From positions 1-64,000 of the forward strand of contig NZ_JAGQDF010000016.1 of NCBI RefSeq assembly GCF_018069875.1: a stretch of DNA of 64,000 bases, read 5' to 3'. The notes beneath the pieces are model-generated. The model saw only the letters and a list, made by a program, of their open reading frames with translations, was not told where the DNA came from and ran no database searches. Made by a program: the position numbers and the translations under genes. This DNA comes from Ideonella alba (GTDB lineage Bacteria; Pseudomonadota; Gammaproteobacteria; Burkholderiales; Burkholderiaceae_C). Each line of letters starts with the position of its first letter. Positions within the stretch are counted from its first letter, which is position 1. This document shows, in pieces, positions 1 through 7,556 of the stretch.

Positions 1-333
1 CACCTCGCCGGGCTCTACCGCCACGCCGTCCACCCAGTTGGCGACCAGCTTCACCTCGCGGCCCAGCAGCTCGCCCAAGCGCTTGGCGACCGGGGCCAGC
101 GAATCTTCGGGCTTGAACTCGCCCTCGGTGGGGCGGCCCAGGTGCGAGGTCACCATCACCGCGGCACCACCTTGCAGCGCCAGCTGGATGCAGGGCACCG
201 AGGCGCGGATGCGGGTGTCTTCGGTGATGTTTCCGGCGTCGTCCTGCGGGACGTTCAGGTCGGCGCGGATGAAGACGCGCTGGCCCTGGGCACGGCCCTG
301 GGCGACGAGGTCGGCGAAGCGGATCACGTTCAT
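1..333 (-). CDS. pgk: Phosphoglycerate kinase, N-terminal part (cut by window edge)
   Basis: Glycolytic enzyme that transfers the phosphate of 1,3-bisphosphoglycerate to ADP in the cytoplasm. Only the first 111 codons lie in the window; the gene continues beyond base 1. The N-terminal signature is clear: [11 protein letters not shown] around residues 20-30 and the substrate-binding stretch [10 protein letters not shown] around residues 62-71. The ATG follows a modest GAGAG ribosome site. AzlD lies 45 bp upstream on the same strand. The other lower-glycolysis genes pyk and fba are also in the window but more than 55 kb away. Recognition is secure because this is one of the best conserved metabolic families. 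Confidence 0.95.
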   Translation of the reverse strand, partial: MNVIRFADLVAQGRAQGQRVFIRADLNVPQDDAGNITEDTRIRASVPCIQLALQGGAAVMVTSHLGRPTEGEFKPEDSLAPVAKRLGELLGREVKLVANWVDGVAVEPGEV

Positions 334-367
334 GGTCTTGGCTCTCTTCGGGGGTTCAACAGATCGA

Positions 368-373
368 ATTATC
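368..373 (-). promoter_or_regulatory. Candidate -10 box (GATAAT) for pgk
   Basis: GATAAT on the minus strand matches 5 of 6 consensus bases and lies 34 nt before the pgk start, overlapping the region just after the azlD stop codon. No convincing -35 element is visible 16-18 bp upstream, so this is a tentative call from one element. Confidence 0.25.
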
Positions 374-378
374 GGGAT

Positions 379-708
379 TCACCAGCCCAGGCCCAGGCGC
401 AGCGTCAACATCACGGCGGTGCCGCAGACGATGGTGCCCAGGATGCCACGGCGCCACCAGAACCACAGCGCACCGGCGGCGGCGGCGAACAGTCGGGCGT
501 CCTGCCAGGTGTGGATCAGCTGGCCCTGGGTCAGCACGATCTCGGGCGCCACCACGGCGCACAGCGCGGCCAGCGGTGCATAGCGCAGCGCTTCGCGCAG
601 CCACGCCGGCATGGGCAGTTCGCGCTCGGGGATGAGGAAGAAACTGCGCGTCAGCACGGTGATCACGGCCAGGCCCAGGATGGCGAGTGCGGTGTCCCAG
701 CCCGTCAT
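379..708 (-). CDS. AzlD family branched-chain amino acid transport subunit
   Basis: Small integral membrane protein of 109 residues with three to four hydrophobic segments, the usual size for AzlD. AzlD proteins act with AzlC to export branched-chain amino acids and their toxic analogues. The gene follows azlC with a 4-bp ATGA overlap, which implies translational coupling and a two-subunit transporter. Residues near 22-40 (FFLIPERELPMPAWLREAL) fit the conserved loop of the family. Substrate specificity cannot be read from the sequence. Confidence 0.85.
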   Translation of the reverse strand: MTGWDTALAILGLAVITVLTRSFFLIPERELPMPAWLREALRYAPLAALCAVVAPEIVLTQGQLIHTWQDARLFAAAAGALWFWWRRGILGTIVCGTAVMLTLRLGLGW

Positions 709-1430
709 GCGGCCCCCGGCCGCTGCGCGGGCTTCCAGTGGTCGAGCACGATGCCCACGGCCACCGCCGCGGCAATCGCCACCACGATGTTCAGGCGCAG
801 CGGCAGCGCATAGGCCGCCACCGCGGCGCAGGCGGCCACGGCCGCCGCGATCCAGGTGGCGCGGTCGGTCAGCAGCGAGCCGGTCAGGCCCAGCAGCGCC
901 AGCGTGCCGGCAAAGCCCAGGCCCCATTCGGTGGGCACCTGGTCGGCCAGCACGATGCCCAGGATGGACATGGCCTGCCAGGCGCACCAGTTCACCGCCA
1001 CACCGCCCCAGTAGTAGGCCAGCTGACCCGGCGCGGGCACCGGCTCGGGGTAGCGGCGCATGAAGCACACGTAGTTCAGATCACCGCTGACATAGCCCAT
1101 CAGCAGGCGCTGTCGGCGCGGCAGGTGGGCGAAGTAGGGGCGCCAGCCGGCGCTGAAGATCACGAAGCGCAGGTTGACGCAGGCGGCGGTGGCCCAGACC
1201 ACCCAGATCGGCGCGCCGGCGGCGATCAGCGGCAGTGCGCTGAGCTGCGCGCTGCCGGCGAACACGGTCAGCGTCATCAGCAGGCTCAGCGGCACGCCCA
1301 GTCCGCTCTTGACCATGGCCACGCCGGTGACCAGGCCCCAGGCGCCGATGCCCAGCGCGATGCCGGCCATCTCGCGCGCGCCGGCGTGGAAATCAGGATC
1401 GCGCCGCAGGCGGCGCCAGGAATCGAGCAT
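705..1430 (-). CDS. AzlC family branched-chain amino acid permease
   Basis: Integral membrane protein of 241 residues, the normal family length, with about six hydrophobic helices. The conserved segment TVFAGSAQLSALPLIAAG near residues 54-71 and the following segment VNLRFVIFSAGWRPYF near residues 85-100 are diagnostic of AzlC. It is the large subunit of the AzlCD exporter, first known from azaleucine resistance in Bacillus. It forms a two-gene operon with the downstream azlD (4-bp overlap). Confidence 0.9.
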   Translation of the reverse strand: MLDSWRRLRRDPDFHAGAREMAGIALGIGAWGLVTGVAMVKSGLGVPLSLLMTLTVFAGSAQLSALPLIAAGAPIWVVWATAACVNLRFVIFSAGWRPYFAHLPRRQRLLMGYVSGDLNYVCFMRRYPEPVPAPGQLAYYWGGVAVNWCAWQAMSILGIVLADQVPTEWGLGFAGTLALLGLTGSLLTDRATWIAAAVAACAAVAAYALPLRLNIVVAIAAAVAVGIVLDHWKPAQRPGAA

Positions 1431-1468
1431 CCCGCCATTGTCCTATGGCGGCGGCCGCGGGGCCGGAC

Positions 1469-1855
1469 TCAGTGCTTGCCGTGTGCGGACGCGGCGGCGT
1501 CCTTGCCGTCCTTGGTCTCGGTGCCGGCATCGGCCACGGCTTCCTCGCCGTCGGCGGGCGGCGGCTTCTTCTTGGGCTCGGGCTTGATCTGCGGCAGGAC
1601 GGGCTCGAGCTTGTTCTCGCGCATGTAGTCGTCCATGTCGCGCCAGCCGGCGTAGACCGCGGCCTTGTCGGCCTTCTTGTTCAGCGTGTAGCAGTCCTCG
1701 ATCGCGCGGGCCGCATGGCGGCAGGCGCCGCCGATGGCCTTGCCCTCGGCCGAGCGCTTCTCGGCCACCACGGCCGCTGACTCGATGCCCAGCTGGTCGC
1801 ATCCTGCCAGCAGCAGGGCGCTGGCAAGAAGGGACAGGGTCAGGATCGGGCGCAT
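1469..1855 (-). CDS. Small predicted lipoprotein, function unknown
   Basis: Protein of 128 residues with a lipoprotein signal peptide: MRPILTLSLLASALLLAGC, lipobox cysteine at residue 19. The mature part has a short conserved-looking segment with two cysteines (GGACRHAARAIEDCYTLNKK) and then a charged, proline/lysine and aspartate/glutamate-rich tail. Probably membrane-anchored in the periplasm. The two cysteines could form a disulfide; this is inference. I do not recognise a named family. It stands alone between azlC and the tandem repeat downstream of htpX. Confidence 0.75.
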   Translation of the reverse strand: MRPILTLSLLASALLLAGCDQLGIESAAVVAEKRSAEGKAIGGACRHAARAIEDCYTLNKKADKAAVYAGWRDMDDYMRENKLEPVLPQIKPEPKKKPPPADGEEAVADAGTETKDGKDAAASAHGKH

Positions 1856-1938
1856 GGTCGGGTCCGGGCAGAGGGGTGTGACCGGGTTATCGGCCAGGAC
1901 CGGCCCGGACTTGAGTCCGCGCGCGCTGTGCGGAACTT

Positions 1939-2036
1939 GGGTCAGCGCGCTCCGCGCGGATCCTGGGTCAGCGCGCTCCGCGCGGATCCTGGGTCAGCGC
2001 GCTCCGCGCGGATCCTGGGTCAGCGCGCTCCGCGCG
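1939..2036. repeat. 26-bp tandem repeat, about 3.8 copies, ending over the htpX stop codon
   Basis: Copies begin at 1939, 1965, 1991 and 2017 with an exact 26-bp period. Each unit contains GGGTCAGCGCGCTCC followed by GCGCGGATCCT. The last copy runs into htpX and contains its TGA stop (2020-2022) and final codons, so the array looks like a duplication of the gene's 3' end. Every unit holds a short inverted repeat, CGCGC-TCC-GCGCG, so transcripts would carry serial hairpins. Confidence 0.95.
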
Positions 2037-2871
2037 CCAGGGCCATCAGCCGCTCGACCCGCTCCTCGGTGGACGGGTGGGTCGAGAACAGGCCGCGCAG
2101 GCCGCCGCCCGACAGCGGGTTCATGATCATCATCTGGGCGGTCTCGGGGTGGGCCTCGGCGGCCTCCAGCGGGATGCCCTGGGCGATGCGGTGGATCTTC
2201 TGCAGCGCCGAGGCCAGCGCGGCCGGGTCGCCGGAGATCTCGGCGCCGCCGCGGTCGGCCTCGAACTCGCGGGCGCGGCTGATCGCCATCTGGATCAGGC
2301 TGGCGGCCAGCGGCGCCAGCAGCATCACCAGGATCGAGACGATCGGGTTGGCCGGACGGCCTTCCGAGTCGCGGCCACCGAACATCATGCCGAAGTTGGC
2401 CAGCATGCCGATCGCACCGGCCATGGTGGCGCTGATGGTGCTGATCAGGATGTCGCGGTGCTTGACGTGGGCCAGCTCGTGGGCCATGACGCCGCGCAGC
2501 TCGCGCTCGGAGAGCACGCGCAGGATGCCGGTGGTGGCGGCCACCGCGGCATGGCTGGGGTTGCGGCCGGTGGCGAAGGCGTTGGGCGCGTCCTCGTTGA
2601 TCAGGTAGACCCTGGGCATCGGCAACTCGGCCTTGGCGGCCAGCTCGGCCACCATGCGGTAGAACTGCGGCGCGGTCTGCTCGGTCACCTCCTGCGCGTT
2701 GTACATGCGCAGCACCATCTTGTCCGAGAACCAGTAGCTGAAGACGTTCATGCCCAGCGCCACGACCAGCGCGATCATCATGCCGGTCTGGCCGCCCAGC
2801 AGCTGGCCGATGGTCATGAACAGGGCGGTGATGGCCGCCATCAGCACGGCGGTCTTCAGCAGATTGAACAT
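2020..2871 (-). CDS. htpX: Protease HtpX, membrane zinc metalloprotease
   Basis: Inner-membrane M48 metalloprotease of 283 residues that degrades damaged membrane proteins, usually alongside FtsH. Two N-terminal hydrophobic segments (about 5-28 and 30-50) are followed by the zinc motif HELAH near residue 130 and the third ligand region [10 protein letters not shown] near 205-214. Length matches the family. The gene ends within a 26-bp tandem repeat. It lies downstream of def and fmt on the same strand, the common Burkholderiales order def-fmt-htpX. Confidence 0.95.
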   Translation of the reverse strand: MFNLLKTAVLMAAITALFMTIGQLLGGQTGMMIALVVALGMNVFSYWFSDKMVLRMYNAQEVTEQTAPQFYRMVAELAAKAELPMPRVYLINEDAPNAFATGRNPSHAAVAATTGILRVLSERELRGVMAHELAHVKHRDILISTISATMAGAIGMLANFGMMFGGRDSEGRPANPIVSILVMLLAPLAASLIQMAISRAREFEADRGGAEISGDPAALASALQKIHRIAQGIPLEAAEAHPETAQMMIMNPLSGGGLRGLFSTHPSTEERVERLMALARGAR

Positions 2872-2934
2872 GGTGGGTGCCTGGGGCTCCGTTGTTGACA
2901 GGTCTGCCTCAGATGCGGGCGGGCTGTGGAAAGT

Positions 2935-3909
2935 TCAAGCCAAGCGCTGGCCGGCCAGGCCGGGGCGGGCCTGCACGAAGGCGCCCACCGGGGCGCGCTT
3001 GCCGCCTGGACGCTGCAGTTGCAGCAGGTCCAACGCGCCGTCACCGCAGGCCACGCGCAGGTGGTCGGCCCCGGCTGAGAGCACGGTCCCCGGCGCGCTG
3101 CCGGACACGCCGGGCGCCAGGCGGGCCTGCCAGCACTTCACCACCTCGTCCTGGCAGCTGAAGCTGGCGCCGGGGAAGGGGTCGAATGCGCGGATGCGGC
3201 GCTCGATCACCGCCGCCGGCAGCGACCAGTCGATCGCGCCCTCGGCCTTCTCGATCTTGTGGGCGTAGCAGACGCCCTCGGCGGGCTGCGGCGTGGCGGT
3301 CAGCGCCTGGCCGGCGGCGGCTTGGCGCAGCCCGGCCACGATCATCTCGCCGCCCAGCGCGGCCAGGCGGTCGTGCAGCGTGGCGGTGCTGTCGTCGGCG
3401 TGGATGGCCAGCGCGCGGCGGCTGATCATCGCGCCGGTGTCCAGGCCTTCGTCCATCTGCATCAGGGTGATGCCGGTCTCGGCGTCGCCGGCCTCGATCG
3501 CCCGGTGGATGGGCGCCGCGCCGCGCCAGCGCGGCAGCAGCGAGGCGTGGATGTTGACGCAGCCCAGGCGCGGCGTGGCCAGCACCCAGGCCGGCAGGAT
3601 CAGGCCGTAGGCGGCCACCACCAGCACATCCAGCGCCGCGGCCTGCAGCGCAGTCTGGCCCTGGCGGGCCTCGTCCGGGAACTTGCCGTCCAGGCGCAGG
3701 CTGCGCGGCTGCGCCACCGGCAGCCCCTGCTGCAGCGCCAGCGCCTTGACCGGCGAAGGCAGCAGCTTCATGCCGCGGCCGGCCGGGCGGTCGGGCTGGG
3801 TGAGCACCAGCGGCACCGTGAAGCCGGCCGTCAGCAGCGCCTGCAGCGCCACCGCGGCGAACTCGGGCGTGCCGGCAAAGCCGACCCGCAGGTCCGCAGC
3901 CGCGGCCAT
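2935..3909 (-). CDS. fmt: Methionyl-tRNA formyltransferase
   Basis: Transfers a formyl group from 10-formyltetrahydrofolate to Met-tRNA(fMet) for translation initiation. 324 residues, normal length. The N-terminal formyltransferase domain carries the folate-binding signature [17 protein letters not shown] and the motif [17 protein letters not shown]; the C-terminal domain (about 210-324) binds tRNA. The start ATG overlaps the def stop by 4 bp (ATGA), so deformylase and formyltransferase are translationally coupled. Confidence 0.96.
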   Translation of the reverse strand: MAAAADLRVGFAGTPEFAAVALQALLTAGFTVPLVLTQPDRPAGRGMKLLPSPVKALALQQGLPVAQPRSLRLDGKFPDEARQGQTALQAAALDVLVVAAYGLILPAWVLATPRLGCVNIHASLLPRWRGAAPIHRAIEAGDAETGITLMQMDEGLDTGAMISRRALAIHADDSTATLHDRLAALGGEMIVAGLRQAAAGQALTATPQPAEGVCYAHKIEKAEGAIDWSLPAAVIERRIRAFDPFPGASFSCQDEVVKCWQARLAPGVSGSAPGTVLSAGADHLRVACGDGALDLLQLQRPGGKRAPVGAFVQARPGLAGQRLA

Positions 3910-4427
3910 CAGCGGCGGCGCCCCTGCTCGTCGCGGGTCTTCTTGAGCATCTTGGTCTTGATGCGGTCGCGCTTGAGCAGGCTCAAATACTCGACGAAGA
4001 CCTTGCCCATCAGGTGGTCCATCTCGTGCTGCACGCACACCGCCTGCAGGCCCTCGGCCTCGAACTCGTGCGGCTGGCCGTCGCGGCCCAGCGCGCGCAC
4101 CCGCACCCGGGCGTGGCGGCGCACCTCGTCGTAGATGGTGGGCACCGACAGGCAGCCCTCCTCGCCCACACGCAGTTCGTCGCTGGCCCAGGTGATCTCG
4201 GGGTTGATCAGCACCAGCGGCTGGTCGCGCTGCTCGGAGGTGTCCATCACGATCACCCGACGGTGCACGTCCACCTGCGTGGCGGCCAGGCCCACGCCCT
4301 CGGCGGCGTACATGGTCTCGAGCATGTCGTCGACCAGTTGGCGCACGGTGGCATCGACCTCGGCCACGGGCTGGGCCACGGTGTGCAGTCGGGGATCGGG
4401 GTAGCGCAGGATGCTCAGCAGGGCCAT
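3909..4427 (-). CDS. def: Peptide deformylase
   Basis: Removes the formyl group from the N-terminal methionine of nascent proteins. 172 residues. All three family motifs are present: GVGLAATQ (about 45-52), EEGCLSVP (about 90-97, metal-ligand Cys) and HEMDHL (about 133-138, two metal-ligand His and catalytic Glu). The chosen ATG gives the standard beginning [15 protein letters not shown]; longer upstream reading is not expected in this family. First gene of the def-fmt-htpX set, divergent from the LysM gene. Confidence 0.96.
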   Translation of the reverse strand: MALLSILRYPDPRLHTVAQPVAEVDATVRQLVDDMLETMYAAEGVGLAATQVDVHRRVIVMDTSEQRDQPLVLINPEITWASDELRVGEEGCLSVPTIYDEVRRHARVRVRALGRDGQPHEFEAEGLQAVCVQHEMDHLMGKVFVEYLSLLKRDRIKTKMLKKTRDEQGRRR

Positions 4428-4531
4428 GGAAGCGGGGCAGAGGGACTCGGTTGGGCGCCGGGCTGTCGACAAGACACAACAGCCGCTGCGCGGGCGGGGC
4501 GAATCTGGGCGACGGCCGTCACCGCATTTCA

Positions 4532-4560
4532 TTGCGGCATCAAGGCTTTAGGGGCAGAAT
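4532..4560 (+). promoter_or_regulatory. Candidate sigma-70 promoter for the LysM gene
   Basis: In the 243-bp divergent region between def and the LysM gene, TTGCGG (4532-4537) and CAGAAT (4555-4560) are separated by exactly 17 bp. The -10 element matches 4 of 6 bases and the -35 element 3 of 6. The implied leader is about 100 nt. The rest of the region shows no other strong signal. Confidence 0.3.
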
Positions 4561-4670
4561 TTGCGACGCTTTCTCAGCTTTTCGCGGGACTGACCCGGCC
4601 AGGACGGCCCTCAGGCCCCGATTGTTGCATTGCCACTGATTTCCGGCTCATTGCCCGGGAGACTCGAACC

Positions 4671-5831
4671 ATGAGCCGATCCTCGCCACGCCTTCTTCCT
4701 CTGCTGTGTGCCCTCGGCCTGTGCGGGGCCCTGGTCACCGGCCCGGCGTCGGCCGTCAACTACCCCGTCACCGACGGCCAGCGCAGCACCGCCCAGAAGG
4801 TGGCGCAGGCCGGCGTGCCGCTGTCCGAGCTGGCCCCCGACGCGCCCGACAGCCACACCGTCAAGCGCGGCGACACGCTGTGGGCGATCTCCAAGATCTT
4901 CCTCAAGAGCCCCTGGCGCTGGCCCGAGCTGTGGGGCATGAACCTTGAGCAGATCCGCAACCCGCACCTGATCTACCCCGGCCAGGTGCTGTGGCTGGAC
5001 AAGAGCAATGGCCGCGCCGTGCTGCGCGTGGGCCGGCCGGTGGAATCCAGCGGTGATGGCAAGCTGTCGCCGCGGGTGCGCCCTGAATCGCTGCAGGACT
5101 CGGCCATCGGCTCGGTGCCGATGAGCGTGATCGGCCCGTTCCTGACCGAATCGGTGGTGCTGGAGGCCGACACCCTGGTGAATGCGCCGCGCATCGTCGC
5201 CACCCAGGAGGGCCGCGTGCTGCTGTCGCGCGGCGAGACCGCCTACGTGCGCGGCGACGTCTCGCAGGCGCGCACCTGGCAGCTCTACCGCGAACCCAAG
5301 CCGCTGACCGACCCGCTGACCGGCGAAATCCTCGGCTTCGAGGCCCGCCACGTGGGCGTGGTCGAGCAGGTCCGCGCGGGCGAGGTGCGCCCCTCGGCCG
5401 ACGGCAAGACCGCCGAGCTGGTGCCGGCCACGTTCACCGTGGTGTCGCTGCGCGAGGAAGCCAATGTCGGCGACCGCCTGGCGCCGCAGCCGCCGCGCGA
5501 CTTCGAACCCTACGCCCCGCACTCGCCCGAAGGCATGCTGGCCGCGCGCATCGTGGGCGTGCAGGGCGATGGCCTGAACGCCGGGCAGAACCAGATCGTC
5601 TCGATCAACCGCGGCGCCAAGGACGGCATGGAGCGCGGCCACGTGCTGGCGCTGTGGCGCGCCGGCCAGACCGCGGTGGACACCACCACCGGCGACCGCG
5701 CGGTGATGCGCCTGCCCGACACCCGCGTGGGCGAGCTCTTCGTCTTCCGCGTCTTCGACCGCGTGTCCTATGCGCTGGTGCTGCAGTCCAACACCGCCGT
5801 GACCCGCGGCGATCTGGTCACCCAGCCCTGA
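4671..5831 (+). CDS. LysM peptidoglycan-binding domain protein, exported
   Basis: 386-residue exported protein. The signal peptide is about 1-25, ending GPASA. One LysM domain follows at about 60-110 (HTVKRGDTLWAISKIF to PHLIYPGQVLWL), in the wide form with a WRWPELWGMN insertion seen in proteobacterial proteins of this type. The remaining ~270 residues form a conserved domain without a catalytic motif that I recognise. LysM binds N-acetylglucosamine in peptidoglycan, so the protein is likely periplasmic. The ATG was chosen because it opens a canonical signal sequence. It precedes dprA by 22 bp, an arrangement common in Burkholderiales. Confidence 0.88.
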   Translation: MSRSSPRLLPLLCALGLCGALVTGPASAVNYPVTDGQRSTAQKVAQAGVPLSELAPDAPDSHTVKRGDTLWAISKIFLKSPWRWPELWGMNLEQIRNPHLIYPGQVLWLDKSNGRAVLRVGRPVESSGDGKLSPRVRPESLQDSAIGSVPMSVIGPFLTESVVLEADTLVNAPRIVATQEGRVLLSRGETAYVRGDVSQARTWQLYREPKPLTDPLTGEILGFEARHVGVVEQVRAGEVRPSADGKTAELVPATFTVVSLREEANVGDRLAPQPPRDFEPYAPHSPEGMLAARIVGVQGDGLNAGQNQIVSINRGAKDGMERGHVLALWRAGQTAVDTTTGDRAVMRLPDTRVGELFVFRVFDRVSYALVLQSNTAVTRGDLVTQP

Positions 5832-5853
5832 GCGGCGACCCGCTGCCGCGGGC

Positions 5854-6984
5854 ATGGTCGATCCGGACGAGCTGCGTGCCTGGCTGCGGCTGAGCCACGT
5901 CAGCGGCGTGGGCCGCGGCGCCATGCGTCGCCTGCTGGCCGCCTGCGGCTCCCCCCAGGCGGTGCTCGACGCCCCGCAGGCGTTGTGGCAGGAACAGGTG
6001 GGCGCCGCCGCGGTCGAGGGCCTGCTGGCACGCCAGGACAGCGACGCCGCCGCCGATGCCGCCTGGGACGCCAGCCTGCGCTGGCTCGAGGGGGGGCCCC
6101 AGCGTCAGGTGCTGGCCTGGGGCGATCCGGACTACCCGCCGCTGCTACTGGACAGCCCCGACCCGCCGCCGCTGCTGTGGCTGGAGGGGCCCGCCTGGCG
6201 ACTGGCGGCGCCGTCGGTGGCCATCGTCGGCAGCAGGCAGGCCACGCCGGCCGGTCTGGCGCATGCGCGCGACTTTGCGGCCGGGCTGAGCCGGCGCAGC
6301 CTGTGCGTGGTGTCGGGCCTGGCCTCGGGCATCGACGGCGCGGCGCACCAGGGGGCGCTGGACGGCCCGGGGGGCACGGTGGCGGTCACCGGCTGTGGCC
6401 TGGACATCGTCTACCCCACGCGCCACCGCGCGCTGGCGGCACGCATCCCCGACAACGGCGCGCTGCTCAGCGAACACCCGCCGGGCACACCGCCGCTGCC
6501 GGCGCACTTTCCGCTGCGCAACCGCATCATCGCCGGACTGAGCCTGGGCACGCTGGTGGTGGAGGCCGCGCTGAAGTCAGGCTCGCTGATCACCGCCCGG
6601 CTGGCGCTGGAGGCCAACCGCGAGGTCTTCGCCCTGCCCGGCCCGATCCATGCCCGGCAGTCCCAGGGCTGCCTGCAGCTGATCCGCCAGGGCGCGGCGC
6701 TGGTGACCAGCGTCGAGGAACTGCTCGAGGCGCTGCCCGCCCATGCCGGGTCGGTGCCGGCGCCCGGGCCGTCCACCGCGCCTGCCGACCGGGCCGATGC
6801 CGCCGACCCTGGCGACCGTGCCGTGCTGGGTGCGCTGGGCGACGAGACCCTGGGCCTGGACGCGCTGCAGGCGCGCTGCGGCTGGCCGGCAGCCGCCCTC
6901 AGTGCGCGGCTGCTGGCGCTGGAGCTGGCGGGTCGGGTGGCGCGGCTGCCGGGCGGCCGCTTCCAGCGCATCGGCCGGGCCTGA
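5854..6984 (+). CDS. dprA: DNA-processing protein DprA
   Basis: Cytoplasmic protein that loads RecA onto incoming single-stranded DNA during natural transformation. 376 residues. The Rossmann-like core has VAIVGSRQATPAG near residue 125, SGLASGIDGAAHQGAL near 155, and FPLRNRIIAGLS near 220, all typical DprA motifs. A C-terminal winged-helix domain covers about 320-376. Starts 22 bp after the LysM gene. A TfoX-N protein elsewhere in the window is another hint of competence-related genes, but no ComEA or ComEC is present here. Confidence 0.95.
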   Translation: MVDPDELRAWLRLSHVSGVGRGAMRRLLAACGSPQAVLDAPQALWQEQVGAAAVEGLLARQDSDAAADAAWDASLRWLEGGPQRQVLAWGDPDYPPLLLDSPDPPPLLWLEGPAWRLAAPSVAIVGSRQATPAGLAHARDFAAGLSRRSLCVVSGLASGIDGAAHQGALDGPGGTVAVTGCGLDIVYPTRHRALAARIPDNGALLSEHPPGTPPLPAHFPLRNRIIAGLSLGTLVVEAALKSGSLITARLALEANREVFALPGPIHARQSQGCLQLIRQGAALVTSVEELLEALPAHAGSVPAPGPSTAPADRADAADPGDRAVLGALGDETLGLDALQARCGWPAAALSARLLALELAGRVARLPGGRFQRIGRA

Positions 6985-7061
6985 GCCGGCGCCGGGCAAG
7001 GGCCGGAAGAGCACCCCGGCGAGGCCCTGTTTCGCCCGGCTGGGGCGCGCGGCCCAGCGGC

Positions 7062-7067
7062 TATGAT
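7062..7067 (+). promoter_or_regulatory. Candidate -10 box TATGAT, leaderless smg transcript
   Basis: TATGAT (5 of 6 consensus bases) is followed by six bases and then the smg ATG. This is the spacing from -10 box to transcription start, so the mRNA could begin at the start codon. No Shine-Dalgarno sequence is present. No clear -35 element. Confidence 0.4.
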
Positions 7068-7073
7068 CCTCGC

Positions 7074-7526
7074 ATGTTCGATGTGCTGGTCTACCTCTAC
7101 GAAAACTACTGGCGGCCCGAGGCCTGCCCGGAGCCCGACCAGCTCAGGCGCAAGCTTTCGGCCGTGGGTTTCGAGTCCGACGAGATCCATGACGCGCTGC
7201 AGTGGCTCGATGGCCTGGACAGCGCCGTCACGCCGCTGCTGGCGGCGCCGGCCACGCTGAGCCAGCGGATCTACCTGCCGCGCGAGGAAGACCAGCTCGG
7301 TCCGCAGGGCCTGGGTTTCCTGCGCTTTCTGGAGTCGGCCGGGGTGCTGACGCCCGAGCTGCGCGAGCAGGCGATCGACCGCGCGATGGCGGCCGGTGAA
7401 GGCCCGCTGCCGCTGGACGATCTGAAGATCATCCTGCTGATGCTGTTCTGGTCGCGCGGCGAAGAGCCCGACGCGCTGGTGCTGGACGAGTTGTTCGACG
7501 TTCCCGAGGACCGCGTCATCCACTGA
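7074..7526 (+). CDS. smg: Smg family protein (DUF494)
   Basis: 150-residue cytoplasmic protein of the Smg/DUF494 family, function unknown. The conserved start MFDVLVYLYENYW and the central RIYLPREEDQLGPQGLGFL are diagnostic. In many proteobacteria smg sits between dprA and topA; here dprA is upstream, but the next gene is a convergent DUF1631 gene and topA is absent. The ATG follows a -10-like TATGAT by only 6 nt, so the transcript may be leaderless. Confidence 0.9.
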   Translation: MFDVLVYLYENYWRPEACPEPDQLRRKLSAVGFESDEIHDALQWLDGLDSAVTPLLAAPATLSQRIYLPREEDQLGPQGLGFLRFLESAGVLTPELREQAIDRAMAAGEGPLPLDDLKIILLMLFWSRGEEPDALVLDELFDVPEDRVIH

Positions 7527-7530
7527 CCCC

Positions 7531-7545
7531 CGGCGCCGCGCGCCG
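7531..7545. terminator. GC hairpin between convergent smg and DUF1631 genes
   Basis: Perfect stem CGGCGC/GCGCCG with a 3-nt loop, flanked by TGAC and GTCA that could extend the stem around bulges. It lies 5 bp after the smg stop and 12 bp before the stop of the opposing gene. There is no T-tract, so termination, if any, is not the classical intrinsic type. Confidence 0.4.
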
Positions 7546-7556
7546 AGTCACGCCGC

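Noticed and set aside
1939-2036. Regular 26-bp repeat considered as a CRISPR array
   Set aside because: Copies are contiguous without spacers and no cas gene is present.
4655-4672. GAGACTCGAACC resembles the reverse of a tRNA T-arm
   Set aside because: No matching acceptor, anticodon or D-arm sequence nearby on either strand; it is the leader of the LysM gene.
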